Assembly (NCBI RefSeq): GCF_016865525.2
Contig: NZ_CP075169.1
Span: 992,337-1,056,336, forward strand
DNA: 64,000 bases
Source: Sodalis ligni
Lineage (GTDB): Bacteria; Pseudomonadota; Gammaproteobacteria; Enterobacterales; Enterobacteriaceae
Reading direction: 5' to 3'
Below are positions 26,681 through 35,535 of the stretch, in pieces. The translations under genes were made by a program, and so were the position numbers. The notes beneath the pieces are model-generated. The model had not been told where the DNA came from. It did no database searches and saw only the letters and a program-made list of their open reading frames with translations. Numbering within the stretch: position 1 is the first letter of the stretch; each line of letters begins with the position of its first letter.

Positions 26681-27852
26681 TTGGCGTTCTCCGCGGGCAG
26701 CATAGCGCAGGCCACCTGCTGATAAATCCGGCCGGCATTGATAAATTCATCCAACGGCACGAACTCGTCGGGTTTATGCGCTACCGCCAGCGAGCCCGGC
26801 CCGATGACGATGCCCTTGGTGCCGAGGCTGCGAAAATGCACCAGATCGCAGCCGCCCTGAAAACCGAAGGGCCCCGGCTCAGACTGGCCATGGGCACGGC
26901 AGGCCGCCAGGCCGGCCTGAACAATGGCTTCATCGGCGGCGGTTTCGGTGGCGCCGCCGGTAGTGGGCTGGTACCGCAAGACGCCGGCCCGCACGCCGAA
27001 ACGTTCGCGGGCCACCGTCAGCAGGTGTTCCAACTCCTGTTTCACCACCTCTTCATCCTCGCCGGGCACCATGCGTCGATCCAGCAGGATGTCGCAGGCG
27101 CCGGGCAGGACATTATCGGCATGGCCGCCCCGGATACGGGTAACCGTCAGGCTGGCGGATCCCACCAGCGGATGGCAGCGGCATTTCACCTCGGTGTGAT
27201 GCTGCTCTTCGATCAAGCCCAGCAACTGCCCGGCGCGGAAGATCGCATTCTCTCCCAGATCCGGCGTGCCGGAGTGGGCGGTGACGCCTTCCACCCGTAC
27301 CCAGGGCCGCAGGCTGCCTTTATGGGCTGAGAAGGTGGCGTTGGAGGTGGGTTCGCCAATCACCGCAAAGTCGATGGCCGGCGGATTGTTGCGGACATAA
27401 AATTTCGCCCCTTCGCTGGCCGCCTCTTCATCAGCCACAAATACTCCCATCAGCGTGCCGGACCACTTGTGGCGATGGGCGGCCATCTGACGCATCGCCT
27501 CCAGCATGGCTACCAGCGGACCCTTGGCGTCGCAGGAGCCGCGCCCGTACAGGCGGCCCTCCCGTTCCGTCAGCGTAAAGGGTTCCGTGGACCAGCCTTC
27601 ACCGGCCGGCACCACATCGATATGGGTATTGAAGGCAAAGCAGGGACCCTCGCCATTGTTGAGCACGGCGATAACGTTGGTGCGGCCGGGCTGATACTCG
27701 CTGTAGCTCAGATCAAAACCGGCATCCGCCAGCAAACCGGCGATAAGCTCCGCCGCTTCCCGTTCGCGGCCGGGAGGATTTTCGGTATTGACCGCCACCA
27801 GGGCAGCAAGATCCCGTTTCATGCGAGCGATATCAGGCTCGGCGCAAATCAT
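26677..27852 (-). CDS. M20-family metallohydrolase (ArgE/DapE-like deacylase)
   Basis: A 391-residue enzyme with the M20 set: NTHIDVVPAGEGW (first zinc ligand and catalytic aspartate), GSCDAKGPL (bridging aspartate), ADEEAASEGA (general base pair), IGEPTSN and the final histidine in AVAHKPDEF. These enzymes remove acyl groups from amino acids or split dipeptides using two zinc ions. I chose ATG 27852 with GGAGAAG before it; the frame is open far upstream but overlaps the transporter gene. In the operon it probably deacylates or hydrolyses the imported compound. Confidence 0.85.
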   Translation of the reverse strand: MICAEPDIARMKRDLAALVAVNTENPPGREREAAELIAGLLADAGFDLSYSEYQPGRTNVIAVLNNGEGPCFAFNTHIDVVPAGEGWSTEPFTLTEREGRLYGRGSCDAKGPLVAMLEAMRQMAAHRHKWSGTLMGVFVADEEAASEGAKFYVRNNPPAIDFAVIGEPTSNATFSAHKGSLRPWVRVEGVTAHSGTPDLGENAIFRAGQLLGLIEEQHHTEVKCRCHPLVGSASLTVTRIRGGHADNVLPGACDILLDRRMVPGEDEEVVKQELEHLLTVARERFGVRAGVLRYQPTTGGATETAADEAIVQAGLAACRAHGQSEPGPFGFQGGCDLVHFRSLGTKGIVIGPGSLAVAHKPDEFVPLDEFINAGRIYQQVACAMLPAENAK

Positions 27853-27877
27853 GGTCTTCTCCAAAATGACACCCTTC

Positions 27878-28645
27878 TTAATGTAAAATCTGATCGAGAA
27901 AGCGCTGGGCGCGCTCGCTGACATCCCCACCGAAGAAATCCCGGCCGGTGGCGTTTTCAATGATTTCACCGCGCTCCATAAACACGATGCGGTTAGCGGC
28001 CCGTTTGGCGAATCCCATCTCATGGGTAACCACCACGCTGGTCATGCCTTCGGCGCTCAGATCGGTCATGACATCCAGCACTTCGCGGATCATTTCCGGA
28101 TCCAGGGCCGAGGTGGGCTCGTCATACAGCATCAGCTTGGGCTTCATCGCCAGGGCGCGGGCAATGGCCACCCGCTGCTGCTGTCCGCCGGACAGCTCAT
28201 CGGGAAAGGCATCGGCTTTATCGGGAATACGCACCTTGCCCAGCAGTTCCAAAGCGATGTCGTGGGAATCGGCCCGGCTCATGCCCAACACCGTCATCGG
28301 GGCGAGCATGATGTTCTCCGCCGCCGACAGGTGAGAAAACAGCTCATAGTTTTGAAATACCATACCGATCTCCTGCCGGATCCGGTGCGGCACTACCTCG
28401 GCGGCGGTGATTTCCTGGTTACCGAAAAATATGGCGCCCCCGTCCACCGGCTCCAGCAGATTCACGCAGCGCAGCAGGGTGGATTTACCCGAGCCAGAGG
28501 GCCCGATGAGCACCACCGTTTCCCCTTTATGTACGTTAATCGAGCAGTTTTTAAGAATGTGGTTACGGCCGAAAAACTTGTCGATGCCGATAATTTCCAG
28601 CATGGGTTTAGCGGTAGTTAAAGGATTTACAGTTATTGGTTCCAT
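27878..28645 (-). CDS. polar amino acid-type ABC transporter, ATP-binding subunit
   Basis: A 255-residue ATPase: Walker [11 protein letters not shown]-loop, signature LSGGQQQR, Walker [14 protein letters not shown] and the H-loop histidine in VVVTHEMGF. It matches the GlnQ/HisP class. It lies 25 bases before the M20 gene and 9 bases after the permease gene, in one operon with the substrate-binding protein. Confidence 0.92.
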   Translation of the reverse strand: MEPITVNPLTTAKPMLEIIGIDKFFGRNHILKNCSINVHKGETVVLIGPSGSGKSTLLRCVNLLEPVDGGAIFFGNQEITAAEVVPHRIRQEIGMVFQNYELFSHLSAAENIMLAPMTVLGMSRADSHDIALELLGKVRIPDKADAFPDELSGGQQQRVAIARALAMKPKLMLYDEPTSALDPEMIREVLDVMTDLSAEGMTSVVVTHEMGFAKRAANRIVFMERGEIIENATGRDFFGGDVSERAQRFLDQILH

Positions 28646-28654
28646 AAGGGCTCC

Positions 28655-29377
28655 TTAGCGTGGGGCCGGCTGGCGGGCGGCGCGGATCAGCCGATCCGTA
28701 AGCGAACCCGCGGGCTTGCGGCGTTTTTTCGGATCAAGCGCACGCTCCAGCCACGCCTGGAACACCATAAACAGGCTGGTGAGCACCAGATAATAAATAC
28801 CCGCCGCGCACAGGGCCTCAAAATAGCGGAAGCTGGCGCTGGCGGTCTGGTTGGCCACCAGCAGCAGTTCCTGTACCGCAATCACCGAGACCAGGGCGCT
28901 GGATTTCAACATGCTGATCATCTGGTTGCCCATAGGCGGCAGCACGATGCGCGCCGCCTGCGGCAGTACCACCTTGCGCATGATCTGGCCGCCGGTCATG
29001 CCCAGCGCCATGCCGGCGGTGCGCTGGCCGCTTCTCACCGCCTGCAGGCCGGAGCGCAGAATCTCGGCCATATAGGCGCCTTCATTCAGGGATAGCGCGA
29101 GCACCGCGCAGGTAAAGGCGGAGAAGCGTAGTCCGAATGTCGGCAGTACGTTGTAGACAAAGATTATCTGGAATAGCACCGGCGTACCGCGAAACAGCCA
29201 AAGATAGACAAAGGCCAGCGCCGGGCCGGCTCTGAAACGCGACTCCTGCAGCAACGCCAGAATAAGTCCCATCACGACGCCGAAAAACAGCGAACACAGG
29301 GTCAGCAGCAGGGTCATTACCGCGCCCTGGAAGAATGCCGGTGAACACAAATATTGCCAGACAAGATCAATGGACAT
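28655..29377 (-). CDS. polar amino acid-type ABC transporter, permease
   Basis: A 240-residue inner-membrane protein of the HisM/GlnP class. It has about five membrane helices and the EAA loop EILRSGLQAVRSGQRTAGMALG near residue 105, which contacts the ATPase. LWLFRGTPVLFQ near residue 60 is the family RGTP motif. Only one permease gene is present, so a homodimer is expected. Confidence 0.92.
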   Translation of the reverse strand: MSIDLVWQYLCSPAFFQGAVMTLLLTLCSLFFGVVMGLILALLQESRFRAGPALAFVYLWLFRGTPVLFQIIFVYNVLPTFGLRFSAFTCAVLALSLNEGAYMAEILRSGLQAVRSGQRTAGMALGMTGGQIMRKVVLPQAARIVLPPMGNQMISMLKSSALVSVIAVQELLLVANQTASASFRYFEALCAAGIYYLVLTSLFMVFQAWLERALDPKKRRKPAGSLTDRLIRAARQPAPR

Positions 29378-29409
29378 ACCTTTTCCTCATAACGCGTTGC
29401 CCCAGGTCT

Positions 29410-30228
29410 TTAAAAGATTGATACGGAAGCGGGAAATTTCCATTTATCAATTAATTGCTTATAGGTTCCGTCCGCTACCACCGCCTTCAGTCCGGTTTCC
29501 AGGGTTTGCTTCATGGCGGCATCGCCTTTGCGCACCGCAAAGCCGATATGGGTGTCGGATTCAAACTCCGGACCGGTGGTCTCGAATACATCGCCTTTTT
29601 CGCTCAGCAGCGCCACCGCGCCGGGGGTGGAAACGAACTCGGCGTCGGCCCTGCCCTGGGCGACGGATACGGCGGAATCGGTGGCGGCAGGGAAGGTCAT
29701 GACGTTAATCTCCTTCAGACCGGCGGCCAGGCAGTTCTTGTTATCCGCCCGCGCCTGGCTCTCTTCGATGCCCCCCAGGGTGACGGCAACATTTTTGCCG
29801 CACAGGGAATGGTCGCGTCCGGTTATCTTGGCCGGATTACCTTTACGCACCACAACCCGGCCGCCGATTTTCAGATAGGGCACGAAATCAACCTGCTCCG
29901 CACGGGCGGGATTGATGTACATGGCCGAATTGATGAGATCGATGCGCTTGCCTTGCAGCGCAGGAATCAACCCCTTGAACTCCATAGAAAGCGGCGCGGG
30001 CGTCAAAGACAGTTTCTTCGCCAGCGCATTGATCAAATCGATATCGAATCCAGTGATGGTATTGTCTTTAGTGAATTCAAACGGCATAAAGGTCGCGGCG
30101 GTGCCGTAGGTCATGCGGCCTTTTTCTACCCATTCAGGCTCCGCCGCCCGGCTGAAGAACGATACGCTAAGGCAGGTGACAACCAATGACATCAGGGCAT
30201 AACGGCGTAATGGGGCTTTCTTGGTCAT
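29410..30228 (-). CDS. periplasmic substrate-binding protein (SBP family 3)
   Basis: A 272-residue protein with a signal peptide (LMSLVVTCLSVSFFSRA, cleavage before AEPEW). The binding-protein family 3 core has FMPFEFTKDNTITGFDIDLINALA near residue 45, the SMEFKGLIPALQGKRIDLI motif and an arginine ligand region at VDFVPYLKIGGR. It captures an amino acid or amino-acid derivative for the ABC transporter encoded downstream. It is the first gene of the leftward operon, and its promoter faces that of the GntR gene. Confidence 0.88.
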   Translation of the reverse strand: MTKKAPLRRYALMSLVVTCLSVSFFSRAAEPEWVEKGRMTYGTAATFMPFEFTKDNTITGFDIDLINALAKKLSLTPAPLSMEFKGLIPALQGKRIDLINSAMYINPARAEQVDFVPYLKIGGRVVVRKGNPAKITGRDHSLCGKNVAVTLGGIEESQARADNKNCLAAGLKEINVMTFPAATDSAVSVAQGRADAEFVSTPGAVALLSEKGDVFETTGPEFESDTHIGFAVRKGDAAMKQTLETGLKAVVADGTYKQLIDKWKFPASVSIF

Positions 30229-30271
30229 AACGGGCTCCGGTTTTCAAATGATTGGATTGCTCTTTGTGAGT

Positions 30272-30302
30272 CAATTAATACAATTATGAAGATAATTAAT
30301 TG
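30272..30302. promoter_or_regulatory. AT-rich inverted repeat in the divergent promoter region
   Basis: Arms CAATTAAT and ATTAATTG, 8 bp each and perfect, are separated by 15 bases. They sit about 45 bases upstream of the binding-protein gene and could be an operator for the divergently encoded GntR-type regulator or simply part of a promoter. Confidence 0.35.
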
Positions 30303-30310
30303 CTCTGTTT

Positions 30311-30329
30311 TGGTGCGCTTTCCGCACCA
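30311..30329. promoter_or_regulatory. GC-rich inverted repeat, candidate operator
   Basis: Perfect repeat TGGTGCG-CTTTC-CGCACCA (7-5-7) in an otherwise AT-rich region between the divergent transporter operon and the GntR-type gene. Its position and symmetry suit a regulator site; GntR/FCD operators are short palindromes. A hairpin acting in RNA is the alternative. Confidence 0.45.
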
Positions 30330-30424
30330 GATTAGGGCAGTATTCAGGTCTATTCTTGTCTGTTCGCCGGCCGCAATATTGTATATTATAAGTCAATAAA
30401 TACATTAATCAGGGCGTTTATCCC

Positions 30425-31327
30425 ATGGAGCAGCGTTCTACGGCTACCAGCCGGCGGTTGGCGAATCAAATCCTTGACCTGATATGTGAAGCAAGATTCG
30501 AGCCAGGTCATCATTTACGGGAACAACAGTTGGCCGATACCATCGGCGTATCGCGCACGCCGGTGCGCGCCGGTCTGAATTTACTCACCGGCCTGGGCAT
30601 TCTGGAAGCGCGTCGCAACCAGGGGTTTTTTCTGGTAAAACCCTATGACGAACTGCAACGGATTAAAATCGACGTGCCTTCCAGCACCGATCAGGAGCTT
30701 TACGAACAGTTGGTGAAAGATCGTATCGCCGGCATTTTACCCGAATCCTTGACCCAGACCGACATTGCCCAACGCTACGATGCCGATCGCGGAGTATTGT
30801 CCCGGGCTTTGCTGCGCCTGGCGGAGGACGGCCTTATCGCACGCAACCAGGGCCATGGCTGGCGTTTTCAGCCTACGCTCAACACCGATGTGGCTTTGCG
30901 CAACGGCTACGGTTTCCGACTGATGATCGAACCCGCCAATTTGCTGACGCCGGGGTTCAAGGCGGATAAACGCGCCCTGAAACGGCTGCGTTTGCAACAC
31001 CTGTTCCTAATTTCCCACCCCGATATCACTCAGGTGGAGAGCCGCCAGATCTTTGAAACCGATGCCAGCTTCCACGAACTGCTGGCGGAATGCAGCGGCA
31101 ATTTTTTTGTCCTGCAGGCTATCCAGCAGCAAAACCGGCTGCGCCGGCTGCTGGAGTTCGGCAGCTATACCAACCGGCAGCGGGTGAGGGAGTGGTGTGA
31201 AGAGCATGTGTCCATTATGGACGCTATACGCGATGGCGAAATGCCCCAGGCAGCGGAGAAAATGCGCCATCACCTGCAGTCCGCTTACGACATGGTGGCG
31301 GATAAAGTCAGTAAAAAAAATACCTAG
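30425..31327 (+). CDS. GntR-family regulator with tandem winged helices and an FCD-like domain
   Basis: A 300-residue regulator. The first winged helix (about 8-70) is GntR-type (HHLREQQLADTIGVSRTPVRAGLNLL). A second helix-turn-helix unit follows at about 92-148 (LTQTDIAQRYDADRGVLSRALLRLAEDGLI, then a GHGWRF wing). The C-terminal part (155-295) is helical like the FCD ligand domain, with FETDASFHELLAECSGN. It probably controls the divergent operon in response to its substrate. The AT-rich region before it holds two palindromes. The ATG follows a weak ribosome site. Confidence 0.82.
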   Translation: MEQRSTATSRRLANQILDLICEARFEPGHHLREQQLADTIGVSRTPVRAGLNLLTGLGILEARRNQGFFLVKPYDELQRIKIDVPSSTDQELYEQLVKDRIAGILPESLTQTDIAQRYDADRGVLSRALLRLAEDGLIARNQGHGWRFQPTLNTDVALRNGYGFRLMIEPANLLTPGFKADKRALKRLRLQHLFLISHPDITQVESRQIFETDASFHELLAECSGNFFVLQAIQQQNRLRRLLEFGSYTNRQRVREWCEEHVSIMDAIRDGEMPQAAEKMRHHLQSAYDMVADKVSKKNT

Positions 31328-31350
31328 CTTGCAAAGAAAGAGAGAAGAAT

Positions 31351-32136
31351 ATGAATTTCGCGATAAATGACAAAGTGGCGCTGGTTACCGGGGCCGGCGG
31401 AGGTCTCGGACGCGCCATCGCGCTGGCGCTGGCGGCGGAGGAGGCTGCCGTGGCGGTAACCGGCCGCACGGCGGCCACCATAGAGGAAACCGTAGCGCTT
31501 ATTGAGCAGGCCGGCGGTCGGGCGCGGCGCTATATCCTGGATCTGGCCCGGCCGGAGACGTTTGACGGCGTGCTGGCGGAGATCCGCCGGGATCTCGGCC
31601 CCATCGGTATTCTGGTGAACAATTCCGGCGGACCGCCCCCCGGCAAAGCCAGCGGCGTCGAGCCGCGGGTCTGGCAGGAGCAGTTTAACGCCATGGTGGC
31701 GTCGCTGATTCAACTGACCGATAAAGTGCTGCCGGATATGCGCCAGGCGGGATGGGGCCGGATTGTGACCAGCACGTCTTCCGGCGTCGTGGCGCCTATT
31801 GCCAATCTGGCGATATCCAACAGCCTGCGGATGGCGCTGATCGGCTGGTCAAAAACCTTGGCCGGTGAAGTGGCGCGCGAGGGCATAACCGCCAACGTTA
31901 TTGTCCCGGGCCGTATCGCCACCGCCCGTGTCAGCCAGCTGGATGCCGCCCGCGCCGGACGCGAGAATATCAGTCAGCAGCAGGTAAAGGCCAATAGCCT
32001 GGCGACGATTCCGGCGGGCCGCTACGGCGAGCCGGAAGAGTATGGCGCGGCGGTGGCGTTTCTCGCCAGCCGGCAGGCGTCCTACATCACCGGATCCGTA
32101 CTGCGCGTAGACGGCGGCATGATCCCTGCCTGCTAA
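31351..32136 (+). CDS. short-chain dehydrogenase/reductase with an atypical active site
   Basis: A 261-residue SDR with the cofactor loop TGAGGGLGRA and the NNSGG motif. The serine of TSTSSG is present. The usual tyrosine and lysine (YxxxK) are missing: the segment reads NLAISNSLRMA. A group of 3-oxoacyl reductase-like SDRs shares this replacement. The C-terminal RVDGGMIPA is typical. It lies 23 bases after the GntR gene, probably in one transcript, and may oxidise a hydroxy intermediate of the same pathway. Confidence 0.8.
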   Translation: MNFAINDKVALVTGAGGGLGRAIALALAAEEAAVAVTGRTAATIEETVALIEQAGGRARRYILDLARPETFDGVLAEIRRDLGPIGILVNNSGGPPPGKASGVEPRVWQEQFNAMVASLIQLTDKVLPDMRQAGWGRIVTSTSSGVVAPIANLAISNSLRMALIGWSKTLAGEVAREGITANVIVPGRIATARVSQLDAARAGRENISQQQVKANSLATIPAGRYGEPEEYGAAVAFLASRQASYITGSVLRVDGGMIPAC

Positions 32137-32313
32137 GGATTGAATCTTCTCCTGGGACCGGAATGCGGCGGCAAATCCCTTGGGATATGCCGCGGTTTAA
32201 GATATTGAGACTATCGTGCGGATAAGCTGGGCGCTGTCCGGTGCCATTTGTCCTTGAATCAATGACGGGAAGGATGCGCGGATAACCTGTGCATTTTCAC
32301 GAGGTCATTCAGG

Positions 32314-34659
32314 ATGAAAACGGTACTGCCCACGGATGGGTATTCATCGGCAAGCGAATTCATGTCGGCCCTGCAGGGCACCCAGGGCGATGCCTTTTGG
32401 CTGCTCAAATCGCAGGGCCATTGGCACGGCGGCCTCCATCTTTTCGACAGCTTCGTCCCTGGGGCAATTTACCGTCCCGACGGCCCGGCCGGTCACGGCC
32501 TGAAAAGCATGACCGACGGCCATATCGTGGCCTACCGGCTCAACGACGATTACCGCGCCGCCGCCCACAACAAACGCGCCCTGAAATTCAGCACGACGTT
32601 TATTCTGGTGAAATCCACCTGCACGCCCGATAAGGCCAGACCGGCGCACGGGCTGGATTTTTATACCCTGTGGATGCAGCTGGCGCCGCTGTCGGTGTAC
32701 GGCGCGAGCGACACCGTCATCGGCGAGGTGGCCGCCACGGCGCTTAAGGTCCGCCGGGACAATCCCGCGCCGGGCTGGGTGCGGCAGGGACTGCCCGGCG
32801 GCGACGGGGCGCAGGCGCGGACCTGTTACGATGTGCAAAACCGTTACCCGGCCCCGCGGGATACCTACACGCAGTTGCCTCGGCTCAGCACGGTGGAAAT
32901 CCTGGAGGAGGCGACCTTTCTGCTGGACCGCCGTGCCGTGCCGTTTGTATACGTGCGGGTCATGTCCGTGCCCGAGGGGGTATCCGGCGGGCTGGCGGTG
33001 GGAGAGCGGCTGGATATCGGGACAGGAGAAGTATCTTAAACGCCGTGGCGGCACCGGCGCGCTTCCCGCTGGATGAAAGCGGCCCGTCAGAACGGCGTAT
33101 TCAACGAGGTGGTCGCCCTGGCTGGCGACAACGTGCTGCCGGTTAGCGCCGGCGAGATTATCGGCCACCTCGGCTATCTGGAATCGCCCCACAGCGCTCC
33201 GCATCATTTCTGCCACCTTGAGGTGTTCAGCCAGGACAGCCGGCTGCCGGATTTTGTAGCCAACCGGGCCGGGGTCACCGCCGGGGAGCCCTTTATTCAT
33301 TCCCCGGGCAAGCCGCGCTATTTCCACCGCGAGCGGGATAATACCTTTGTGGCGTCCGTCATCGGCGACGACCCCGTACTCACCGGCGAAGAACGCTTCA
33401 CTCCACGAAGCAAAACCCGCTGGCAGAAGTCCGGGGATAACGCATGGTATGAGATTCCGGCGGAGAGGTCCTGGCTGGCCGAGAGCGACGTGACCGTAGT
33501 CAATCAGTTTGACCTGGCAAAGCGCGGATTTATCCTGCTGGAGCAGGATGAGCCGCCGCGGACTCTGCGACAAACGCCCCGAGAGGGCTGGCTGCGGCAG
33601 GGATTTCAGCGGCTCGCCGCGCTGGCGCAACAGAACACCCGCGATATGTATTCGTTAACCTACATCGAGGGCTACCAGCGGCTGCTCAAGGAGATGGAGG
33701 CCGACCAAGACGGTAAGGTCTGCGGCGACAGCCTGTGGCAGTTCCTGCACAATCGGCAACCGCATATCCAGCGTCAGGTGCAGCGTTTTATTGTCAAGCA
33801 CCACAGCGAATGGCTGCATGACGGGATGTCGGCGCTGTGGCGGGCGGCGCTGGGTGAGCAGGCCGGGGAGCAGCCGGCCCTGGGGCTTTTCAATCGGCCG
33901 GTTTATAGATGCGGTGGGATGGATGAAGGACGTGCCGGAGATACGCAGCAGCGAGGCGCTGTGGCATTTGCATCCGGTGACGTTTTTGGAGGCTATTTCA
34001 GTTGTAAAAAGCGGCACGGGCACGATTACGCTTGAAATGCTGCGTAAAATTTGGACAGATTCAAAATACGCTAGTGATGAAACCTTGCAGGGAGTTGCGG
34101 ATGAATTGAATGCTAATCTGGAACACTGTCATTTGGATACAAAAAACCGACTATATCATTTTATGGCGCAAGTTTATCAGGAGGTGGGGTTTAGATTTAG
34201 GATTATTGAGTCATTGGATTATCCTCCCGAAGGGCTTATAGTTCAATTCAAGTATTATAGAAATCACCGACATGAAGCAACTGAAGATGGCAGAAATTCG
34301 GCGCATCCAGCCCAACAAGAAACAATAGCAAATAAGGCCTATGGTGGAAGAGGTGGTAATGACAATATCGGTGATGGTTGGCGATATAGAGGAGAGGAAT
34401 GAAGCAATTGACCTTCAAAGATAACTATAAGATGTTTACCGATTATCATACAAGCAAATGGGGTGAGGCGGTTGACTTTGTTATGAGTCCTGAAATTTTA
34501 TCAAATATAAAATATACGGTACGTTCTGCTCTTGCTTATTGGGATAAAAATCATCTTTATCTTATTGCTGATAGAGGAATTAATTGGGAGGCATCATGTG
34601 AAATCAGTAAAATTATTAATAAATATACTGACTCTAAAAAGCGAGATATAATAATTTAA
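32314..34659 (+). pseudogene. effector-like cell-wall hydrolase (M23-like front, GH19-like end), broken by several frameshifts
   Basis: The first frame (32314-33039) reads LQGTQGDAFWLLKSQGHWHGG and DGHIVAYRLNDDY. A short frame shift lies near 33035-33075 (the other frame gives LNAVAAPARFPLDESGPS), then the frame returns with GEIIGHLGYLESP and HHFCHLEVFS. A change near 33890 leads to RFIDAVGWMKD, TITLEMLRKIW and GDGWRYRG; another near 34390 leads to MKQLTFKDNYKMF. The last part matches GH19 chitinase/lysozyme (RYRGRG-x-x-QLT). Such proteins act on peptidoglycan and often occur as type VI secretion cargo, which is inference. The end is AT-rich, unlike the front. Confidence 0.75.
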
Positions 34660-34738
34660 CTCAATTTGTCAATGGGAATGTTTTTGATTTCTAAGCGTTA
34701 ACCGAAAGTATTTTTATTCCAATTCTAAGATATTATCG

Positions 34739-35121
34739 TTAACTGTGTTTACAATACAATATATTGTCGCGATATTTTTTGATTTTTTCAACATTAATAT
34801 AATAACTTTGTTTATTCTCTTCAATTCTATCCGCTTGAAAACCACATAGTAGACATATTCTTTGTTTTGAATCCAATTGAATTCGTAGTATAACGACCTT
34901 CTACATTTTCGAAATCTTTTATCACATTTTTGTTGTTGTGACTATTTTCAAGCTTGGATGATTTAATTGTTTACCAAATTTGTATTCAAGGATCTCTCCA
35001 TTTTAATTACTGATACATGCTGGTTATTATCGGTTTTGCAACTAAATATTAATTCGTCCTTTCCAGCTTGTGCAGAAAAATGATGAAATAAAATACTAAA
35101 GAATAAAAAATTAATTTTCAT
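34739..35121 (-). pseudogene. decayed small exported protein, candidate immunity partner
   Basis: The minus strand opens with a signal peptide (NFLFFSILFHHFSAQA) after AGG, then GKDELIFSCKTDNNQHVSV. The frame is lost, and the next reads EILEYKFGKQLNHPSLKIV. A third reads YYEFNWIQNKEYVYYVVFK, and a fourth DRIEENKQSYYINVEKIKK and ends KHS at 34739. Joined, they give one exported protein of about 125 residues with Cys and Tyr-rich strands. It is convergent with the hydrolase pseudogene and shares its AT-richness, as expected for an effector and immunity pair. It is not expressed as a whole protein. Confidence 0.55.
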
Positions 35122-35535
35122 GATGGTGCCTATTAATTTTAATGCTATGCATTTCTATAACAACAATATCCTGAGTCTGATAGACTTGATCTAGATAGCC
35201 TTTGAATAAAAGAGATTTGAATGATTTCATATCAGTTTTGGATGAAAAATTTTGTTGTAAATATTAAGGGTAATGAAATTTATCTGAATAGGATAACTTT
35301 AAACCTTATGAGGCTTCAAGTAAGATTTTGCAAAAGTCCAATTACATCAACCTGTCCGATTTGGAATTTCTGGTTTGAGACTTGTCAACTCTGCTCGGTG
35401 AGTTTGTTCACTTGCCTGTATATCCCCGACTCACCTTAGCGATCAGAGCGAGCACAGTCACACCCTTTATCCGCTTTGCCGTTGCCACGGCATAGGGCTA
35501 TTATCCCTATAATCTACCCTAACAGGACAAGAACC
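35122..35535. other. AT-rich remnant region before the quinone oxidoreductase gene
   Basis: AT-rich up to about 35390. Short coding-like pieces appear on the plus strand (for example KRDLNDFISVLDEKFCC around 35200-35265 and ILQKSNYINLSDLEFLV around 35320-35375), each soon stopped. This looks like another decayed cassette gene, perhaps a second immunity-like gene, but is not recognised. From 35400 the composition returns to that of the core genome and holds the promoter of the next gene. Confidence 0.3.

Noticed and set aside
33037..33039. TAA as a genuine gene end, giving two separate genes in the hydrolase region
   Set aside because: The following frame has no start site near, and the parts on both sides belong to one protein family; a short out-of-frame piece between them explains the stop.
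35221..35439. Plus-strand frame of 72 codons in the AT-rich patch
   Set aside because: It has no ribosome site or domain and crosses the composition change near 35390; better coding-like pieces are in another frame.
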